This document shows, in pieces, positions 44,829 to 55,374 of a stretch of 64,000 nt of DNA. The stretch is from contig NZ_JAAOEO010000004.1 of NCBI RefSeq assembly GCF_011393025.1, forward strand, positions 248,001 to 312,000, given 5' to 3'. The position numbers and the translations under genes are program-made. The notes below the pieces were generated by a model. That model was not told the DNA's origin and ran no database searches. It saw only the letters and a program-made list of their open reading frames with translations. The stretch is from Neobacillus terrae. GTDB lineage: Bacteria > Bacillota > Bacilli > Bacillales > Cytobacillaceae. Within the stretch, counting starts at the first letter, position 1; every line of letters begins with the position of its first letter.

Positions 44829-45305
44829 TTAAAAGTTATCAAGTGCTCCGCCATCCATTGTCCGCAGCTTAAATGGTGGGCACACTTTTATATGGCCTTC
44901 TATTACCTTTTCATTTTTATCATTTTCAGCCGAAACTTTAATGACAACCGAATGGTTCTTCTTGTCAACTTCGGTTACTTCAAAAAGAAACTCTACCGTT
45001 CCATAGTGGAAAACAGGTTTCGGAAACTCGAGTTGCTGGCTTAAAATATGGCTTCCCGGTCCTGGCAAATACCTTGAAACAGCTGAGGTTATCATACCTG
45101 TAAGCATTATACTGGGGACAATTGGCTTTAGATAAGGTGTCTGTGATGCATAATCATGCTGGATATATAAAGGGTTGGCATCATCTGTTAATCCAAGGTA
45201 TAAAAGAAGATCTTTATCTTCTATTTTTTCCGTAAAGGATAGTTTCTCGCCAACAGACATTTCCTCTATTCTTCTGCCAATCTTTCTTTTCTTTCCCAAT
45301 ACCAT
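44829..45305 (-). CDS. MaoC-like hot-dog protein, catalytic His replaced
   Basis: Hot-dog-fold protein of 158 residues in the MaoC / (R)-specific enoyl-CoA hydratase family. The hydratase-2 motif should read D-x-N-P-x-H; here it is DDANPLYIQHDYA (41-53): Asp42 is kept, but the catalytic His position is Tyr47. The family glycine segment is IVPSIMLTGMITSAVSR. Hydratase activity is therefore doubtful; acyl-CoA binding or another thioester role is possible. It lies between mdh and phoP and has a terminator on each side. Confidence 0.75.
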   Translation of the reverse strand: MVLGKKRKIGRRIEEMSVGEKLSFTEKIEDKDLLLYLGLTDDANPLYIQHDYASQTPYLKPIVPSIMLTGMITSAVSRYLPGPGSHILSQQLEFPKPVFHYGTVEFLFEVTEVDKKNHSVVIKVSAENDKNEKVIEGHIKVCPPFKLRTMDGGALDNF

Positions 45306-45352
45306 ATCAGTCTCACCTCATATTTCGTAAACGTTTACAACTTAACAGAAGT

Positions 45353-45384
45353 AAAAATTCGGGGCTGTATTTCTCCCCGAATTT
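45353..45384 (-). terminator. Terminator of mdh
   Basis: AATTCGGGG/CCCCGAATT with a T run on the minus strand (TTTTTAC), 42 bp after mdh. Confidence 0.8.
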
Positions 45385-45425
45385 TTTCGTTGTATCTTTC
45401 GCCGATGGCAGTTTGTAAACTTTTA

Positions 45426-46364
45426 TTATGCTAAAACAGCCATTACATTACGTACCGCATCCGCCGATTTGTCTAATGCTGCTTTTTCATCTTCCTTGAG
45501 TTCAAGCTCAATTACCTTTTCAATACCATTTCCGCCAAGGATTGTTGGCACACCAAGGTAAATTCCATCATATCCATATTCACCTTTAAGATAAGCAATG
45601 GTAGGAAGAACGCGGCGCTGGTCTTTTAGAATTGCTTCGCACATTTCAACAAGGGAAGCTGCAGGTGCATAATAGGCACTTCCGTTACCCAGAAGGTTAA
45701 CAATTTCACCGCCGCCTTTGCGTGTACGTTCAACTATAGCATCAAGACGCTCTTTTGGAATTAAAGTTTCTAAAGGAATGCCTCCAGCATAGGAGTATCG
45801 TACAAGAGGAACCATATCGTCTCCATGTCCGCCAAGAACAAATCCTGTAACGTCTTTTACCGATAGGTTTAATTCTTGAGCAACAAATGTTCGGAAACGC
45901 GCAGTATCCAGCACTCCTGATTGACCAATTACACGATTCTTAGGGAAACCAGATTCTTTAAATACTGTATAAGTCATAGCATCAACAGGATTTGTTAATA
46001 CCACAATCGTACAGTTAGGAGAATACTTCACAATCTCCTGTGTTACACTTTTCATTACCTTTTGATTTGTTTGAACTAAATCATCACGACTCATTCCAGG
46101 TTTGCGGGCGATACCAGCAGTAATGACAACAATATCGGAATCACGAGTATCTTCGTAATTGGCAGTACCAGTGATATTTGCATCAAATCCTTGGACTGGA
46201 CTAGCCTCAAGCATATCTAATGCTTTCCCTTTTGTAGGGTTTTCAGCCTGTGGGATATCAACTAAAACCACATCGCCAAGCTCTTTCTGGGCAAGTAAAA
46301 ATGCAGTTGTTGCTCCAGTGAATCCTCCACCAATAACTGATACCTTTTTACGTGTATTCGTCAT
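45426..46364 (-). CDS. mdh: Malate dehydrogenase
   Basis: NAD-dependent oxidation of malate to oxaloacetate in the TCA cycle, of the LDH-like type. At 312 residues: Rossmann [65 protein letters not shown] and the active-site [18 protein letters not shown] with the catalytic His. Arg residues of the substrate loop ([10 protein letters not shown]) fit malate rather than lactate. Third gene of citZ-icd-mdh. Confidence 0.97.
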   Translation of the reverse strand: MTNTRKKVSVIGGGFTGATTAFLLAQKELGDVVLVDIPQAENPTKGKALDMLEASPVQGFDANITGTANYEDTRDSDIVVITAGIARKPGMSRDDLVQTNQKVMKSVTQEIVKYSPNCTIVVLTNPVDAMTYTVFKESGFPKNRVIGQSGVLDTARFRTFVAQELNLSVKDVTGFVLGGHGDDMVPLVRYSYAGGIPLETLIPKERLDAIVERTRKGGGEIVNLLGNGSAYYAPAASLVEMCEAILKDQRRVLPTIAYLKGEYGYDGIYLGVPTILGGNGIEKVIELELKEDEKAALDKSADAVRNVMAVLA

Positions 46365-46420
46365 CTTATTCTCCTCCTTGAATGAAAGTAAATATGGCAG
46401 GTATAAAAAGCATCTTATGT

Positions 46421-46450
46421 AAAGGGGCCTCTGCGAAAAAGGCCCCTTTT
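46421..46450 (-). terminator. Hairpin between icd and mdh
   Basis: AAAGGGGCC/GGCCCCTTT with a 12-base loop. The minus-strand T run is short, so it is likely a partial terminator or processing site. Confidence 0.5.
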
Positions 46451-46492
46451 AAATAGAAACATTTATTTTATGGTATTAAGCGGGATAACTTC

Positions 46493-47761
46493 TTATTCCA
46501 TGTTCTTGATAAGTTCGTCGCCGAACTCAGAAGCTTTAACCTCAGTCGCTCCATCCATCAATCTTGCAAAGTCATAAGTTACAACTTTAGAAGCTATTGT
46601 TTTTTCCATGGACTTCACGATAAGGTTTGCAGCTTCGTTCCAGCCAAGGTGTTCTAACATAAGAACTCCTGAAAGTATAACTGAAGATGGATTAACTTTG
46701 TCCAATCCTGCATATTTTGGAGCTGTACCGTGCGTTGCTTCAAAAATAGCATGGCCAGTTTCATAATTGATATTTGCTCCAGGAGCAATACCAATTCCGC
46801 CAACCTGTGCTGCAAGAGCATCAGAAATATAATCTCCATTCAGATTCATTGTAGCAACCACGTCAAACTCTTTTGGACGTGTAAGGATTTGCTGTAGGAA
46901 AATATCAGCGATTGCATCTTTAACGATAAGTTTTCCTGCTGCTTCAGCCTCAGACTGTGCTTTGTTGGCAGCTTCTGAACCCTGCTCTTCTTTAATGCGG
47001 TCATATTGAGCCCAAGTAAATACCTTGTCCCCAAATTCCTTTTCAGCGAGCTCGTAACCCCAGTTTTTAAATGCGCCTTCTGTAAATTTCATGATATTCC
47101 CTTTATGTACTAAAGTTAAAGATTTGCGGCCTTCTTTAAGAGCATAGTTAATGGCAGCACGTACAAGGCGGGTAGTTCCTTCCTCAGAAACCGGCTTAAT
47201 ACCAATACCAGACGTCTCTGGGAATCTTATTTTATTAACTCCCATTTCATTTTGAAGGAAGCTGATTACTTTTTTAACTGCTTCAGATCCTTTTTCATAC
47301 TCAATACCAGCATAGATATCTTCAGTGTTCTCACGGAAAATAACCATATCAGTATCCTCTGGACGTTTTACAGGAGAAGGAACTCCTTCAAACCATCTTA
47401 CAGGACGTAAGCATACGAATAGATCTAATTCCTGGCGCAGAGCAACGTTTAGGGAACGGATTCCTCCGCCTACAGGAGTTGTTAAAGGACCCTTGATAGC
47501 AATCAAATACTCATTTATGACATCAAGTGTTTCCTTTGGAAGCCATTCACCTGTTTGATTGAACGCTTTTTCACCTGCTAAAACTTCTTTCCAGACAAAT
47601 TTGCGTTCTCCCTTATATGCCTTTTCAACCGCTGCATCAAGTACACGTACAGAAGCTGCCCAGATATCAGGACCAGTTCCGTCTCCCTCGATGAATGGAA
47701 TAACTGGATTGTTTGGTACGTTTAATACACCGTTTGTTACCGTAATTTTTTCACCTTGCAT
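46493..47761 (-). CDS. icd: Isocitrate dehydrogenase (NADP)
   Basis: NADP-dependent oxidative decarboxylation of isocitrate. At 422 residues: [14 protein letters not shown], the phosphorylatable-serine loop region [53 protein letters not shown], and the metal and cofactor segment [26 protein letters not shown] with [13 protein letters not shown]-type residues follow. The ATG ends at 47761. It lies between citZ and mdh; a palindrome in its leader resembles one before citZ. Confidence 0.97.
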   Translation of the reverse strand: MQGEKITVTNGVLNVPNNPVIPFIEGDGTGPDIWAASVRVLDAAVEKAYKGERKFVWKEVLAGEKAFNQTGEWLPKETLDVINEYLIAIKGPLTTPVGGGIRSLNVALRQELDLFVCLRPVRWFEGVPSPVKRPEDTDMVIFRENTEDIYAGIEYEKGSEAVKKVISFLQNEMGVNKIRFPETSGIGIKPVSEEGTTRLVRAAINYALKEGRKSLTLVHKGNIMKFTEGAFKNWGYELAEKEFGDKVFTWAQYDRIKEEQGSEAANKAQSEAEAAGKLIVKDAIADIFLQQILTRPKEFDVVATMNLNGDYISDALAAQVGGIGIAPGANINYETGHAIFEATHGTAPKYAGLDKVNPSSVILSGVLMLEHLGWNEAANLIVKSMEKTIASKVVTYDFARLMDGATEVKASEFGDELIKNME

Positions 47762-47835
47762 AGTTTATTTCTCCCTCCAATGTCAGTAAAAAAGTGGATC
47801 TCCGGCTCATAGCTTGTCCAGTAAAGGCCAAACCC

Positions 47836-47850
47836 GGAATAGTTTATTCC
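47836..47850. promoter_or_regulatory. Palindrome GGAATA-N3-TATTCC upstream of icd
   Basis: GGAATAGTTTATTCC, a perfect 6-3-6 inverted repeat 75 bp before icd. The same arms occur upstream of citZ at 49359-49375 with a five-base centre, which suggests a shared DNA-binding protein, CcpC being one candidate. Confidence 0.4.
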
Positions 47851-47894
47851 TTTCTGCCTCAAGATTCACCACTGCTGTTATCTTATACTTAATC

Positions 47895-47925
47895 AAAGGT
47901 TAGGAGGCAAAAGCCCCTAACCTTT
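47895..47925. terminator. Hairpin after citZ
   Basis: AAAGGTTAGG/CCTAACCTTT with an inner GC pairing. The T run on the minus strand is weak, so partial readthrough from citZ into icd is likely. Confidence 0.5.
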
Positions 47926-47971
47926 TACCGTACATTCTAATTACATCAATTTTTTCGAAAAAAGTAAAATA

Positions 47972-49093
47972 TTAAAGCCCTCTGTCTTCAACAGGCACGT
48001 ATTTCTGCATTCCTGGACCTGTATATTCTGCACGCGGACGAATCAGGCGGTTGTTTTCATATTGCTCAAGAATATGAGCAAGCCATCCTGATACACGGCT
48101 TACAGCAAAAATTGGCGTGAACAGATCATGGTCAATACCAAGACTGTGGTACATGGATGCAGAATAGAAGTCCACATTTGGCGGAAGATTCTTTTCGCTT
48201 GTCACAATTGCCTCAATTTTTGTAGACATATCAAACCAGTGTGGCTCGCCAGTAAGCTTTGTAAGCCTCTCGGACATTTCCCTTAAATGCTTAGCACGAG
48301 GATCACCCAAACGGTATACTCTGTGGCCAAATCCCATAATTTTCTCTTTGTTGTTTAGTTTTTCACGGATAGCAGGCTCTACATTTTCAACCGTTCCAAT
48401 TTCCTTAAGCATTTTCATAACAGCCTCATTAGCACCGCCATGAAGAGGCCCTTTTAACGCTCCTATAGCTGCTGTAATACCTGAATAAATATCCGATAAA
48501 GTAGCAACACAGACACGAGCAGTAAATGTAGATGCATTCAATTCGTGATCTGCATGAAGCACTAATGCTTTATTTAATGCTTCAACGGCGATAGCTTCAG
48601 GCTCTTTTCCAGACAGCATATACAGGAAGTTAGCGGCAAAATCCAAATCTTTTCTTGGCGCAACTGGCTCCAGGCCTTTTCGGACCCTGGCAAAAGCTGC
48701 CACGATCGCAGGCATTTTAGCCTGAAGGCGGATGGCTTTTCTTAGATTTGCATCTTCCTCCATTACGTCAGCCTCTTCATCATATAGTCCAAGCAGTGAA
48801 ACAGCAGATCTAAGCGCTGCCATCGGATGCACTTTTTGGATTGGGTACATTTTAAAGTGCTCCAGCAATTCTTTTGGAAGCTCCATATTTTCAGCAAGCT
48901 GCTGCTTTAATTCCTTTAGTTCAGTCAATGTTGGAAGTTTACGGTGCCATAGCAGGTAAATAACTTCTTCGAAACTGGCATTGTCCGCAAGATCATCGAT
49001 ATTATAGCCTACATAGGTAAGCGTATCATCGATAATTGAACTGATGGATGAAGTTGTTGCCACTACCCCTTCAAGACCCCTTGTTACTGTCAT
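47972..49093 (-). CDS. citZ: Citrate synthase
   Basis: Condenses oxaloacetate and acetyl-CoA to citrate. At 373 residues: GLEGVVATTSSISSIID N-terminus, LHADHELNASTFTARVCVATLSDIYS with a catalytic His, GPLHGGANEAVMKML, GFGHRVYRLGDPRAKHL with the second catalytic His, and the Asp in NVDFYSASMYHSLG. The ATG ending at 49093 has AAAGGAGAG upstream; the ORF extension before it lies beyond that site. A cre site and a sigma-A promoter lie about 300 bp upstream. Confidence 0.97.
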   Translation of the reverse strand: MTVTRGLEGVVATTSSISSIIDDTLTYVGYNIDDLADNASFEEVIYLLWHRKLPTLTELKELKQQLAENMELPKELLEHFKMYPIQKVHPMAALRSAVSLLGLYDEEADVMEEDANLRKAIRLQAKMPAIVAAFARVRKGLEPVAPRKDLDFAANFLYMLSGKEPEAIAVEALNKALVLHADHELNASTFTARVCVATLSDIYSGITAAIGALKGPLHGGANEAVMKMLKEIGTVENVEPAIREKLNNKEKIMGFGHRVYRLGDPRAKHLREMSERLTKLTGEPHWFDMSTKIEAIVTSEKNLPPNVDFYSASMYHSLGIDHDLFTPIFAVSRVSGWLAHILEQYENNRLIRPRAEYTGPGMQKYVPVEDRGL

Positions 49094-49358
49094 AAAAATC
49101 TCTCCTTTTATTCGTATTTCCCCATTACCCATTTGTCTGTTTAAACATCTATCGGCTAAAAAGCAGCCAAGCCGTTTATTTGCTTGCAGAATGCCTTTTC
49201 ATATCTTCGGGCCAGCTGAGCACCTTTATTAAATGAAGAAGGTTTGGATCCTGTCGATCCACAGACCGATGAATAACTTCTTTTTACCCCTTCTCAAAAT
49301 CTTTTAATCTGGTAACCTTAGTCGAGCGTTCGCTCGGGAAACGATTAAATGTTTACAT

Positions 49359-49375
49359 GGAATAAATACTATTCC
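49359..49375. promoter_or_regulatory. Palindrome upstream of citZ
   Basis: GGAATA-AATAC-TATTCC within a longer dyad ACATGG...CCATGT (49355-49380), just downstream of the citZ -10. Compare 47836-47850 before icd. Confidence 0.45.
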
Positions 49376-49380
49376 CATGT

Positions 49381-49410
49381 AATATAACAAATAAATAAAG
49401 TATATGTAAA
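49381..49410 (-). promoter_or_regulatory. Candidate citZ promoter
   Basis: TTTACA (49405-49410), 18 nt, TATATT (49381-49386) on the minus strand, giving a leader of about 280 nt. The rest of the 519-bp space up to ytwI shows hairpins but no gene. Confidence 0.5.
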
Positions 49411-49412
49411 AA

Positions 49413-49426
49413 AGGATGCGCTTACA
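49413..49426 (-). promoter_or_regulatory. CcpA cre site at citZ
   Basis: TGTAAGCGCATCCT on the minus strand matches TGWAARCGYTWNCW at 13 of 14 positions and abuts the -35. CcpA repression of citZ is established in B. subtilis. Confidence 0.7.
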
Positions 49427-49524
49427 AGAACTATTATAAACAATTATCTGATTTTTGTGAATGGAAAAGCACCAAAAAAACAAAAAATTATTATTTTACA
49501 AGAAAAGCAATGTTACTCTTTTTA

Positions 49525-49578
49525 GGAAATAAAAGGGAAAGAGACCTATTTTTTCATTGCAGGAACAGCCTCTTTCCT
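49525..49578 (-). terminator. Terminator of ytwI
   Basis: Minus-strand GGAAAGAGGCT/AGGTCTCTTTCC with a long loop, followed by CTTTT. Confidence 0.6.
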
Positions 49579-49612
49579 TAATTTTTTTATTGGTTTGCCC
49601 CCGAAATATGGG

Positions 49613-50071
49613 CTACTTTATAAAATCAATGATCCTCATGGCCGTATAAGCTATCCCTGCACCTATCAGGGGGCCAACCGCTACACCTTTAAACACAGAA
49701 ACAGCAAGAATAGTTCCCATAACCAAAGCTGTTGTAATCTGAGGGTCTTCTGACAATAAAGAAACTCCTCCCTTCGCAAGCATTGCAACAACAATTCCGG
49801 AAATAAGTGCTATCCAAGCAAAAGGTGACCTAAAAGAACTGGATAAATCCCGAAAGCCTATTTCCCCGCTTGCTATGGGAGCTAGTACAGCGATTGTAAT
49901 GATAGTTACACCCCAGTTTATTCCTTTAGACTGCAAAAAAGAAAATGATTTCCCCTCCAATCCAATAATTTTTAATAAAATTAAAACACCAACAGCTATC
50001 ATTAAAGATTGATTTTTTGCAATTAATCCAATGACCAAGAGCATAATCAGAAAAACAATTGGCTGGCTCAT
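49613..50071 (-). CDS. ytwI: UPF0756 / DUF441 membrane protein YtwI
   Basis: Small polytopic membrane protein of unknown function, 152 residues, with four or five hydrophobic segments (about 3-20, 23-37, 51-70, 85-105, 113-146). Conserved features are INWGVTIITIAVLAPIASGEIGF and GPLIGAGIAYTAMRIIDFIK. The ATG ends at 50071 behind AAAGGAG. It is divergent from ytvI, the same neighbourhood as in B. subtilis. Confidence 0.85.
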   Translation of the reverse strand: MSQPIVFLIMLLVIGLIAKNQSLMIAVGVLILLKIIGLEGKSFSFLQSKGINWGVTIITIAVLAPIASGEIGFRDLSSSFRSPFAWIALISGIVVAMLAKGGVSLLSEDPQITTALVMGTILAVSVFKGVAVGPLIGAGIAYTAMRIIDFIK

Positions 50072-50284
50072 GATTTTTTACTCCTTTCATACAACAACTA
50101 ATTATTTCACCATAATTTATCCGCTTGTAAAAGCTATATAGAATCCGCCTTCCGCTTTATGAAAAAAGCTATAAAGAATTGTGGCTCAAATGAATATCAC
50201 ATGTGGGAAATTATGCAATTTTTTCATAAAAATGATAAACTACAACTATCTATAGTAGAGACAAATTATTTAGGAGGATTAGAT

Positions 50285-51400
50285 TTGAATTCAGTGTACA
50301 TAGCCCGCATTTTGCGATTCCTTCTGGTTATCGGGGTCATAATTGGCGGAGCATTAGCCTTTTATTTTTTATCAAAGGTAACATACCCATTTTTAATAGG
50401 ACTTATTTTGGCTTTCCTAATTAATCCGCTGGTTAATTTCTTTGAGAAAAAAAGCAGGATGCCCCGGCCACTTGCAGTGTTTGCAGCTCTGATCATTCTT
50501 TTCGCTGTTTTTGCGGGACTCGTCACCCTTTTGATTGCAGAAATTGTTTCAGGGGCCAATTATCTTGCATCAGTAGTGCCAAAACATCTTGATACGCTCA
50601 TAGCCTTCATTGAGGATACAATAGCAGCACAGATTATCCCCCTTTATAACGAGATAGCAGGAGCCTTTAATAAACTGGATGCAGGACAGCAGGGAACTAT
50701 TGTTGCGAATATCCAGAATGTAGGAAAACAAATTGGAGGAACAATTGGTTCCTTTATTAAAAACTTTTTCGGAAGTATCCCTACTATTATTGCCTGGTTT
50801 CCAAACGCTGCAACCATTACCATTTTCTCGATGCTGGCTACTTTTTTTATCAGCAAGGACTGGTACAGGTTTTCAGCATTCGGTGGAAAAATTTTACCCA
50901 ACAGAGCAATAGCGAGTACACGAACCGTGTTTGCTGATTTGAAAAAAGCGCTTTTTGGCTTTTTTAAGGCACAGCTTACCTTAATTTCAATTACTACCGT
51001 TATTATTTTAGTCGGTCTCCTTGTACTTCGTGTAGATTATGCAGTAACCATTGCTCTTGTTTGCGGAATTGTTGATATTATTCCCTATCTGGGAACGGGA
51101 TCCGTATTTGTCCCCTGGATTATTTATGAGGTTATAGGCGGAAACATGGGTCTGGCCATCGGGCTTGGTGTGCTGTATATTATTGTCCTTGTCCAAAGGC
51201 AGATTATGGAGCCCAAAATTCTTTCCTCCAGCATTGGTCTTGATCCGTTGGCTACATTAATCGCCTTGTTTGTCGGTTTTAAAACTATTGGCTTTTTGGG
51301 GCTGATTCTGGGGCCTGTGGTGCTTGTTGTTTTCAGTGCCTTAAAGAGAGCCAATGTTTTTCGGGATTTATGGATATATATCAAAGGAAGTGAAATATGA
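50285..51400 (+). CDS. ytvI: AI-2E family transporter YtvI
   Basis: Integral membrane permease of the AI-2E / UPF0118 family, whose members include Na+(Li+)/H+ antiporters; sporulation-linked YtvI is its named Bacillus form. At 371 residues it has about eight helices and the family core GIVDIIPYLGTGSVFVPWIIYEVIGG and ILSSSIGLDPLATLIALFVGFKTIGFLGLILGPV. The TTG at 50285 (MNSVYIARILRF) has AGGAGG seven bases upstream and gives the B. subtilis length. The longer frame from 50159 adds 42 residues without that site. Substrate unknown. Confidence 0.9.
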   Translation: MNSVYIARILRFLLVIGVIIGGALAFYFLSKVTYPFLIGLILAFLINPLVNFFEKKSRMPRPLAVFAALIILFAVFAGLVTLLIAEIVSGANYLASVVPKHLDTLIAFIEDTIAAQIIPLYNEIAGAFNKLDAGQQGTIVANIQNVGKQIGGTIGSFIKNFFGSIPTIIAWFPNAATITIFSMLATFFISKDWYRFSAFGGKILPNRAIASTRTVFADLKKALFGFFKAQLTLISITTVIILVGLLVLRVDYAVTIALVCGIVDIIPYLGTGSVFVPWIIYEVIGGNMGLAIGLGVLYIIVLVQRQIMEPKILSSSIGLDPLATLIALFVGFKTIGFLGLILGPVVLVVFSALKRANVFRDLWIYIKGSEI

Positions 51401-51404
51401 GTAA

Positions 51405-51590
51405 GCCCAATCGCTCGTCAGCGAAGCAGCTATTCAAATTGCTTTTCACGAAGTTACAGGCAACAGCTTGACTGCCCGCCGATAGCAAGCTGCTAGCGAC
51501 AGACAAAAGGGCGGCCTGTCCCTTTGATGACCCTTCAAAGAAGCTTACCTTCGTTGGAGCGGAAATCAACAGGAAATTCCAACAAACCAT
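51405..51590. repeat. Decayed intergenic repeat after ytvI
   Basis: Segments such as GGGCGGCCTGTCCC and CGTTGGAGCGGAAATCAAC are typical remains of a GC-rich repeat common in Bacillus intergenic DNA. No gene is seen between ytvI and fxsA. Confidence 0.4.
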
Positions 51591-51591
51591 T

Positions 51592-51635
51592 AAAAGGCCC
51601 TATTTGATCATAGATCAGAAGGGCCTTTGTTTTTA
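51592..51635 (+). terminator. Terminator of ytvI
   Basis: AAAGGCCCT/AGGGCCTTT with an inner TGATC/GATCA pairing, followed by a T-rich run. The long distance from the ytvI stop reflects the inserted repeat. Confidence 0.7.
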
Positions 51636-51667
51636 AATGATAAGAAGTATAAAGTTTTACTTTTAAA

Positions 51668-51893
51668 TTGTCTAGCCCCAGCGCCCAGCGAGTTTTCATC
51701 CTTGATCAGCTTCTGGGCTTATCTTGCATCAAGTATGACCGTTAGATGATACTTGGTACAGCTAGTGTCCATCCTGCTTCTCCCTACGATAAGTCAACAT
51801 CGACCTCGAGTGCTCCTGCGCCAAAGCTTTTTCAAAGAAGCTTATGTTCCAGCTCGTCACAAAGCTGTATGTTGACTAATTGCGCTTTTCTTA
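51668..51893. repeat. Dispersed intergenic repeat (long copy)
   Basis: Begins TTGTCTAGCCCCAGCGCCCAG and ends GACTAATTGCGCTTTTC. It is related to 29776-29838 and, inverted, to 11800-12066, and ends at the fxsA stop codon. Confidence 0.55.
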
Positions 51894-52277
51894 TTTCAGT
51901 ATCTTTATTTTTCCTCTGTTAATTTTGTTTTTAAACCAACCTCTGAGAAGATTTTTGAATAACACCCTGGATGGGGGAAGTAAAAGCAGGAATCCCAGGA
52001 TATCAGTAATAAAACCAGGCGTAACAAGAAGGGTTCCTCCGATCAAAATGCAGATTCCATCCAAAACCGCTTCCCCAGGTATTTGCCCGGATCTTAATTC
52101 AGCCTGGGCTCTCCGAAACGTTCTTAGCCCCTGGCTTTTAGCAAGATAGGCTCCTAATACCCCGGTGAATAAAATAAAGAAGACAGTTGGGAAAACACCT
52201 ATGGCTTTACCAGATAAAAGTAAAATACTAATATCTGCAGCAGGGATAAGAATAATTAGCAAAATTAATAATGGCAT
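51891..52277 (-). CDS. fxsA: FxsA family membrane protein
   Basis: FxsA (suppressor of F exclusion of phage T7 in E. coli) family protein, B. subtilis YtzA. At 128 residues it has three or four helices: 1-18, 25-44 (VFPTVFFILFTGVLGAYLAKSQG) and the conserved LDGICILIGGTLLVTPGFITDILGFLLLLPPSR. A basic C-terminal tail (WFKNKINRGKIKILK) follows. Cellular role in Bacillus unknown. Lies downstream of pyk behind a terminator, with its own GGGGGGAA ribosome binding site. Confidence 0.88.
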   Translation of the reverse strand: MPLLILLIILIPAADISILLLSGKAIGVFPTVFFILFTGVLGAYLAKSQGLRTFRRAQAELRSGQIPGEAVLDGICILIGGTLLVTPGFITDILGFLLLLPPSRVLFKNLLRGWFKNKINRGKIKILK

Positions 52278-52304
52278 GATCTTCCCCCCTATAGTTTAAG
52301 CATA

Positions 52305-52332
52305 TAGAAAAAGAAGGGGGTTCCCCTTCTTT
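52305..52332 (-). terminator. Terminator of pfkA-pyk
   Basis: AAAGAAGGGG/CCCCTTCTTT followed by TTCTAT on the minus strand, 12 bp after pyk. Confidence 0.75.
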
Positions 52333-52343
52333 CATTTTTTAAA

Positions 52344-54107
52344 TTATAGTACGCTTGCGTGCCCGTTGTAAATTACTCCACGCATAGCATCAACTGTAAT
52401 TTCCTGGCCATCTCTGAATAATTCCATTGCATTTTCCAAACCAACAATGACAGGAATACCAAGGTTTAATCCTACCACAGCTGCATGGCTGGTAAGCCCG
52501 CCTTCAACTGTTATCAATGCACTGCATTTTTCGATAGCAGGCACCATTTCACGGTCAGACCCGATGGTTACTAATATGCTGCCCACTTTTACTTTATCTA
52601 GGGCTTCAGTGGCATTTTGCGCAAGGACAACACGCCCGTATGCCGATTTACGGCCAATACCTTGTCCTTTAGCCAGGATATCCCCTACAACATGAATTTT
52701 CATCAGGTTTGTTGTTCCTGCTTCACCGACAGGAACCCCTGCTGTAATGACAACTACATCTCCATGTTTAACAATTCCGCTATTTACACTTTCCTCAACT
52801 GCTACATCAAGCATTTCATCAGTAGTGGAGGCTTCCTTACCCAGTTGCGGATAAACACCCCAAACAAGATTTAATCTTCTTGAAACCCCTTCATTTGCAG
52901 TAACAGCAACTATAGGTGCCTTAGGGCGGTATTTAGAGATCATTCTCGCAGTATGCCCGCTTTCAGTCGGAGTAACAATTGCATTAACCTCAAGATTTAA
53001 TGCTGTGTGAGCAACAGATTGACCAATTGCATCTGTCATATTATGCTCTGTATCCTTACTGCGGTTTGAAAGAATTTCTTTGTGGTCTAGTGCTTGTTCA
53101 GCTCTGGAAGCAATATTATGCATGGTTTGAACAGCTTCCACAGGATACGACCCGGCAGCAGTCTCACCAGATAGCATGATAGCATCTGTACCATCAAAAA
53201 TGGCATTAGCTACGTCACTAGCTTCTGCACGGGTTGGGCGTGGATTACGCTGCATGGAATCCAGCATTTGAGTTGCTGTTATAACCGGCTTTCCAAGAGC
53301 ATTACATTTTTTGATAAGCATTTTTTGAACCAAAGGTACTTCTTCTGCTGGAATCTCAACACCCAAATCACCACGGGCCACCATTAAGCCATCGGAAACT
53401 TCCAGAATTTCATCGATATTGTCCACGCCTTCCTGGTTCTCAATCTTAGGAATAATGTGGATGTGAGTAGCATTATTTTCTTCTAATAACTGTTTGATTT
53501 CGAGAACGTCTTTTGCTCTGCGGACAAAAGAAGCTGCAATAAAATCAATGCCCTGTTCAATACCGAAAAGAACATCTTGTGTGTCCTTTTCTGTGATTCC
53601 TGGAAGGTTAACAGATACTCCAGGTACATTGACACCCTTTTTATTTTTTAATGTACCGCTGTTTAAAATTCGTGTATGAATTTCCCCAGCAGCATTATCA
53701 ATCTTTGTAACTTCAAGACCTATTAATCCGTCATCAAGAAGAATTTTTGAACCAACATGGACATCTTCAATTAAACCTGGATAAGTAATAGAAAATTTAT
53801 CTGTAGTACCTTCAACTTCAGTCATGGAAACAATAATATTATTTCCAGCTGTCAGTTCTATTGCACCATTTACCATATTATTTGTACGAATTTCCGGACC
53901 TTTAGTATCTAGCAGAATTGCTACTTTTTTGCCTGTGTTTTCCGCAGCTATACGAATATTTTGGATACGCTGGCCATGCTCTTGAAAATCCCCGTGTGAA
54001 AAGTTTAAACGGGAAACGTTCATACCCGCATTGATGAGCTCAGTTAACTTTTCAACAGTTTCACTTGCCGGGCCTATCGTACAGACGATTTTAGTTTTGC
54101 GTAACAT
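52344..54107 (-). CDS. pyk: Pyruvate kinase
   Basis: Converts phosphoenolpyruvate and ADP to pyruvate and ATP. At 587 residues it has the Bacillus form: TIM barrel with [21 protein letters not shown], catalytic [17 protein letters not shown] and [11 protein letters not shown], the B domain, the C domain with allosteric site, and an extra C-terminal PEP-utilising-like domain from about 475 ([39 protein letters not shown]), which includes the TxHAA-like motif. Second gene after pfkA (30 bp). Confidence 0.97.
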   Translation of the reverse strand: MLRKTKIVCTIGPASETVEKLTELINAGMNVSRLNFSHGDFQEHGQRIQNIRIAAENTGKKVAILLDTKGPEIRTNNMVNGAIELTAGNNIIVSMTEVEGTTDKFSITYPGLIEDVHVGSKILLDDGLIGLEVTKIDNAAGEIHTRILNSGTLKNKKGVNVPGVSVNLPGITEKDTQDVLFGIEQGIDFIAASFVRRAKDVLEIKQLLEENNATHIHIIPKIENQEGVDNIDEILEVSDGLMVARGDLGVEIPAEEVPLVQKMLIKKCNALGKPVITATQMLDSMQRNPRPTRAEASDVANAIFDGTDAIMLSGETAAGSYPVEAVQTMHNIASRAEQALDHKEILSNRSKDTEHNMTDAIGQSVAHTALNLEVNAIVTPTESGHTARMISKYRPKAPIVAVTANEGVSRRLNLVWGVYPQLGKEASTTDEMLDVAVEESVNSGIVKHGDVVVITAGVPVGEAGTTNLMKIHVVGDILAKGQGIGRKSAYGRVVLAQNATEALDKVKVGSILVTIGSDREMVPAIEKCSALITVEGGLTSHAAVVGLNLGIPVIVGLENAMELFRDGQEITVDAMRGVIYNGHASVL

Positions 54108-54136
54108 TTTGTTTCCTCCTTGTTCTTCTAACCAGC

Positions 54137-55246
<1,110 letters not shown>

Positions 55247-55277
55247 CTAAAACCAATAGACGGAATTATTCGTTAAA

Positions 55278-55312
55278 TGAAAGCGTTTAATAAGTGGGTG
55301 TAAGCGAATTCA
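55278..55312 (+). promoter_or_regulatory. Two cre-like sites upstream of pfkA
   Basis: TGAAAGCGTTTAAT (55278-55291) matches TGWAARCGYTWNCW at 13 of 14 positions, and TGTAAGCGAATTCA (55299-55312) at 12 of 14. They are direct repeats 21 bp apart, on the same face of the helix. Confidence 0.55.
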
Positions 55313-55343
55313 CTCTGTTAATGTGTTAACTTTTTGTGAATAT

Positions 55344-55371
55344 CAAAAAGAAACGTGCTCCTAAGAGCACG
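55344..55371 (-). terminator. Terminator of accA
   Basis: CGTGCTC/GAGCACG with a four-base loop followed by TTCTTTTT on the minus strand. Confidence 0.85.
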
Positions 55372-55374
55372 CTG

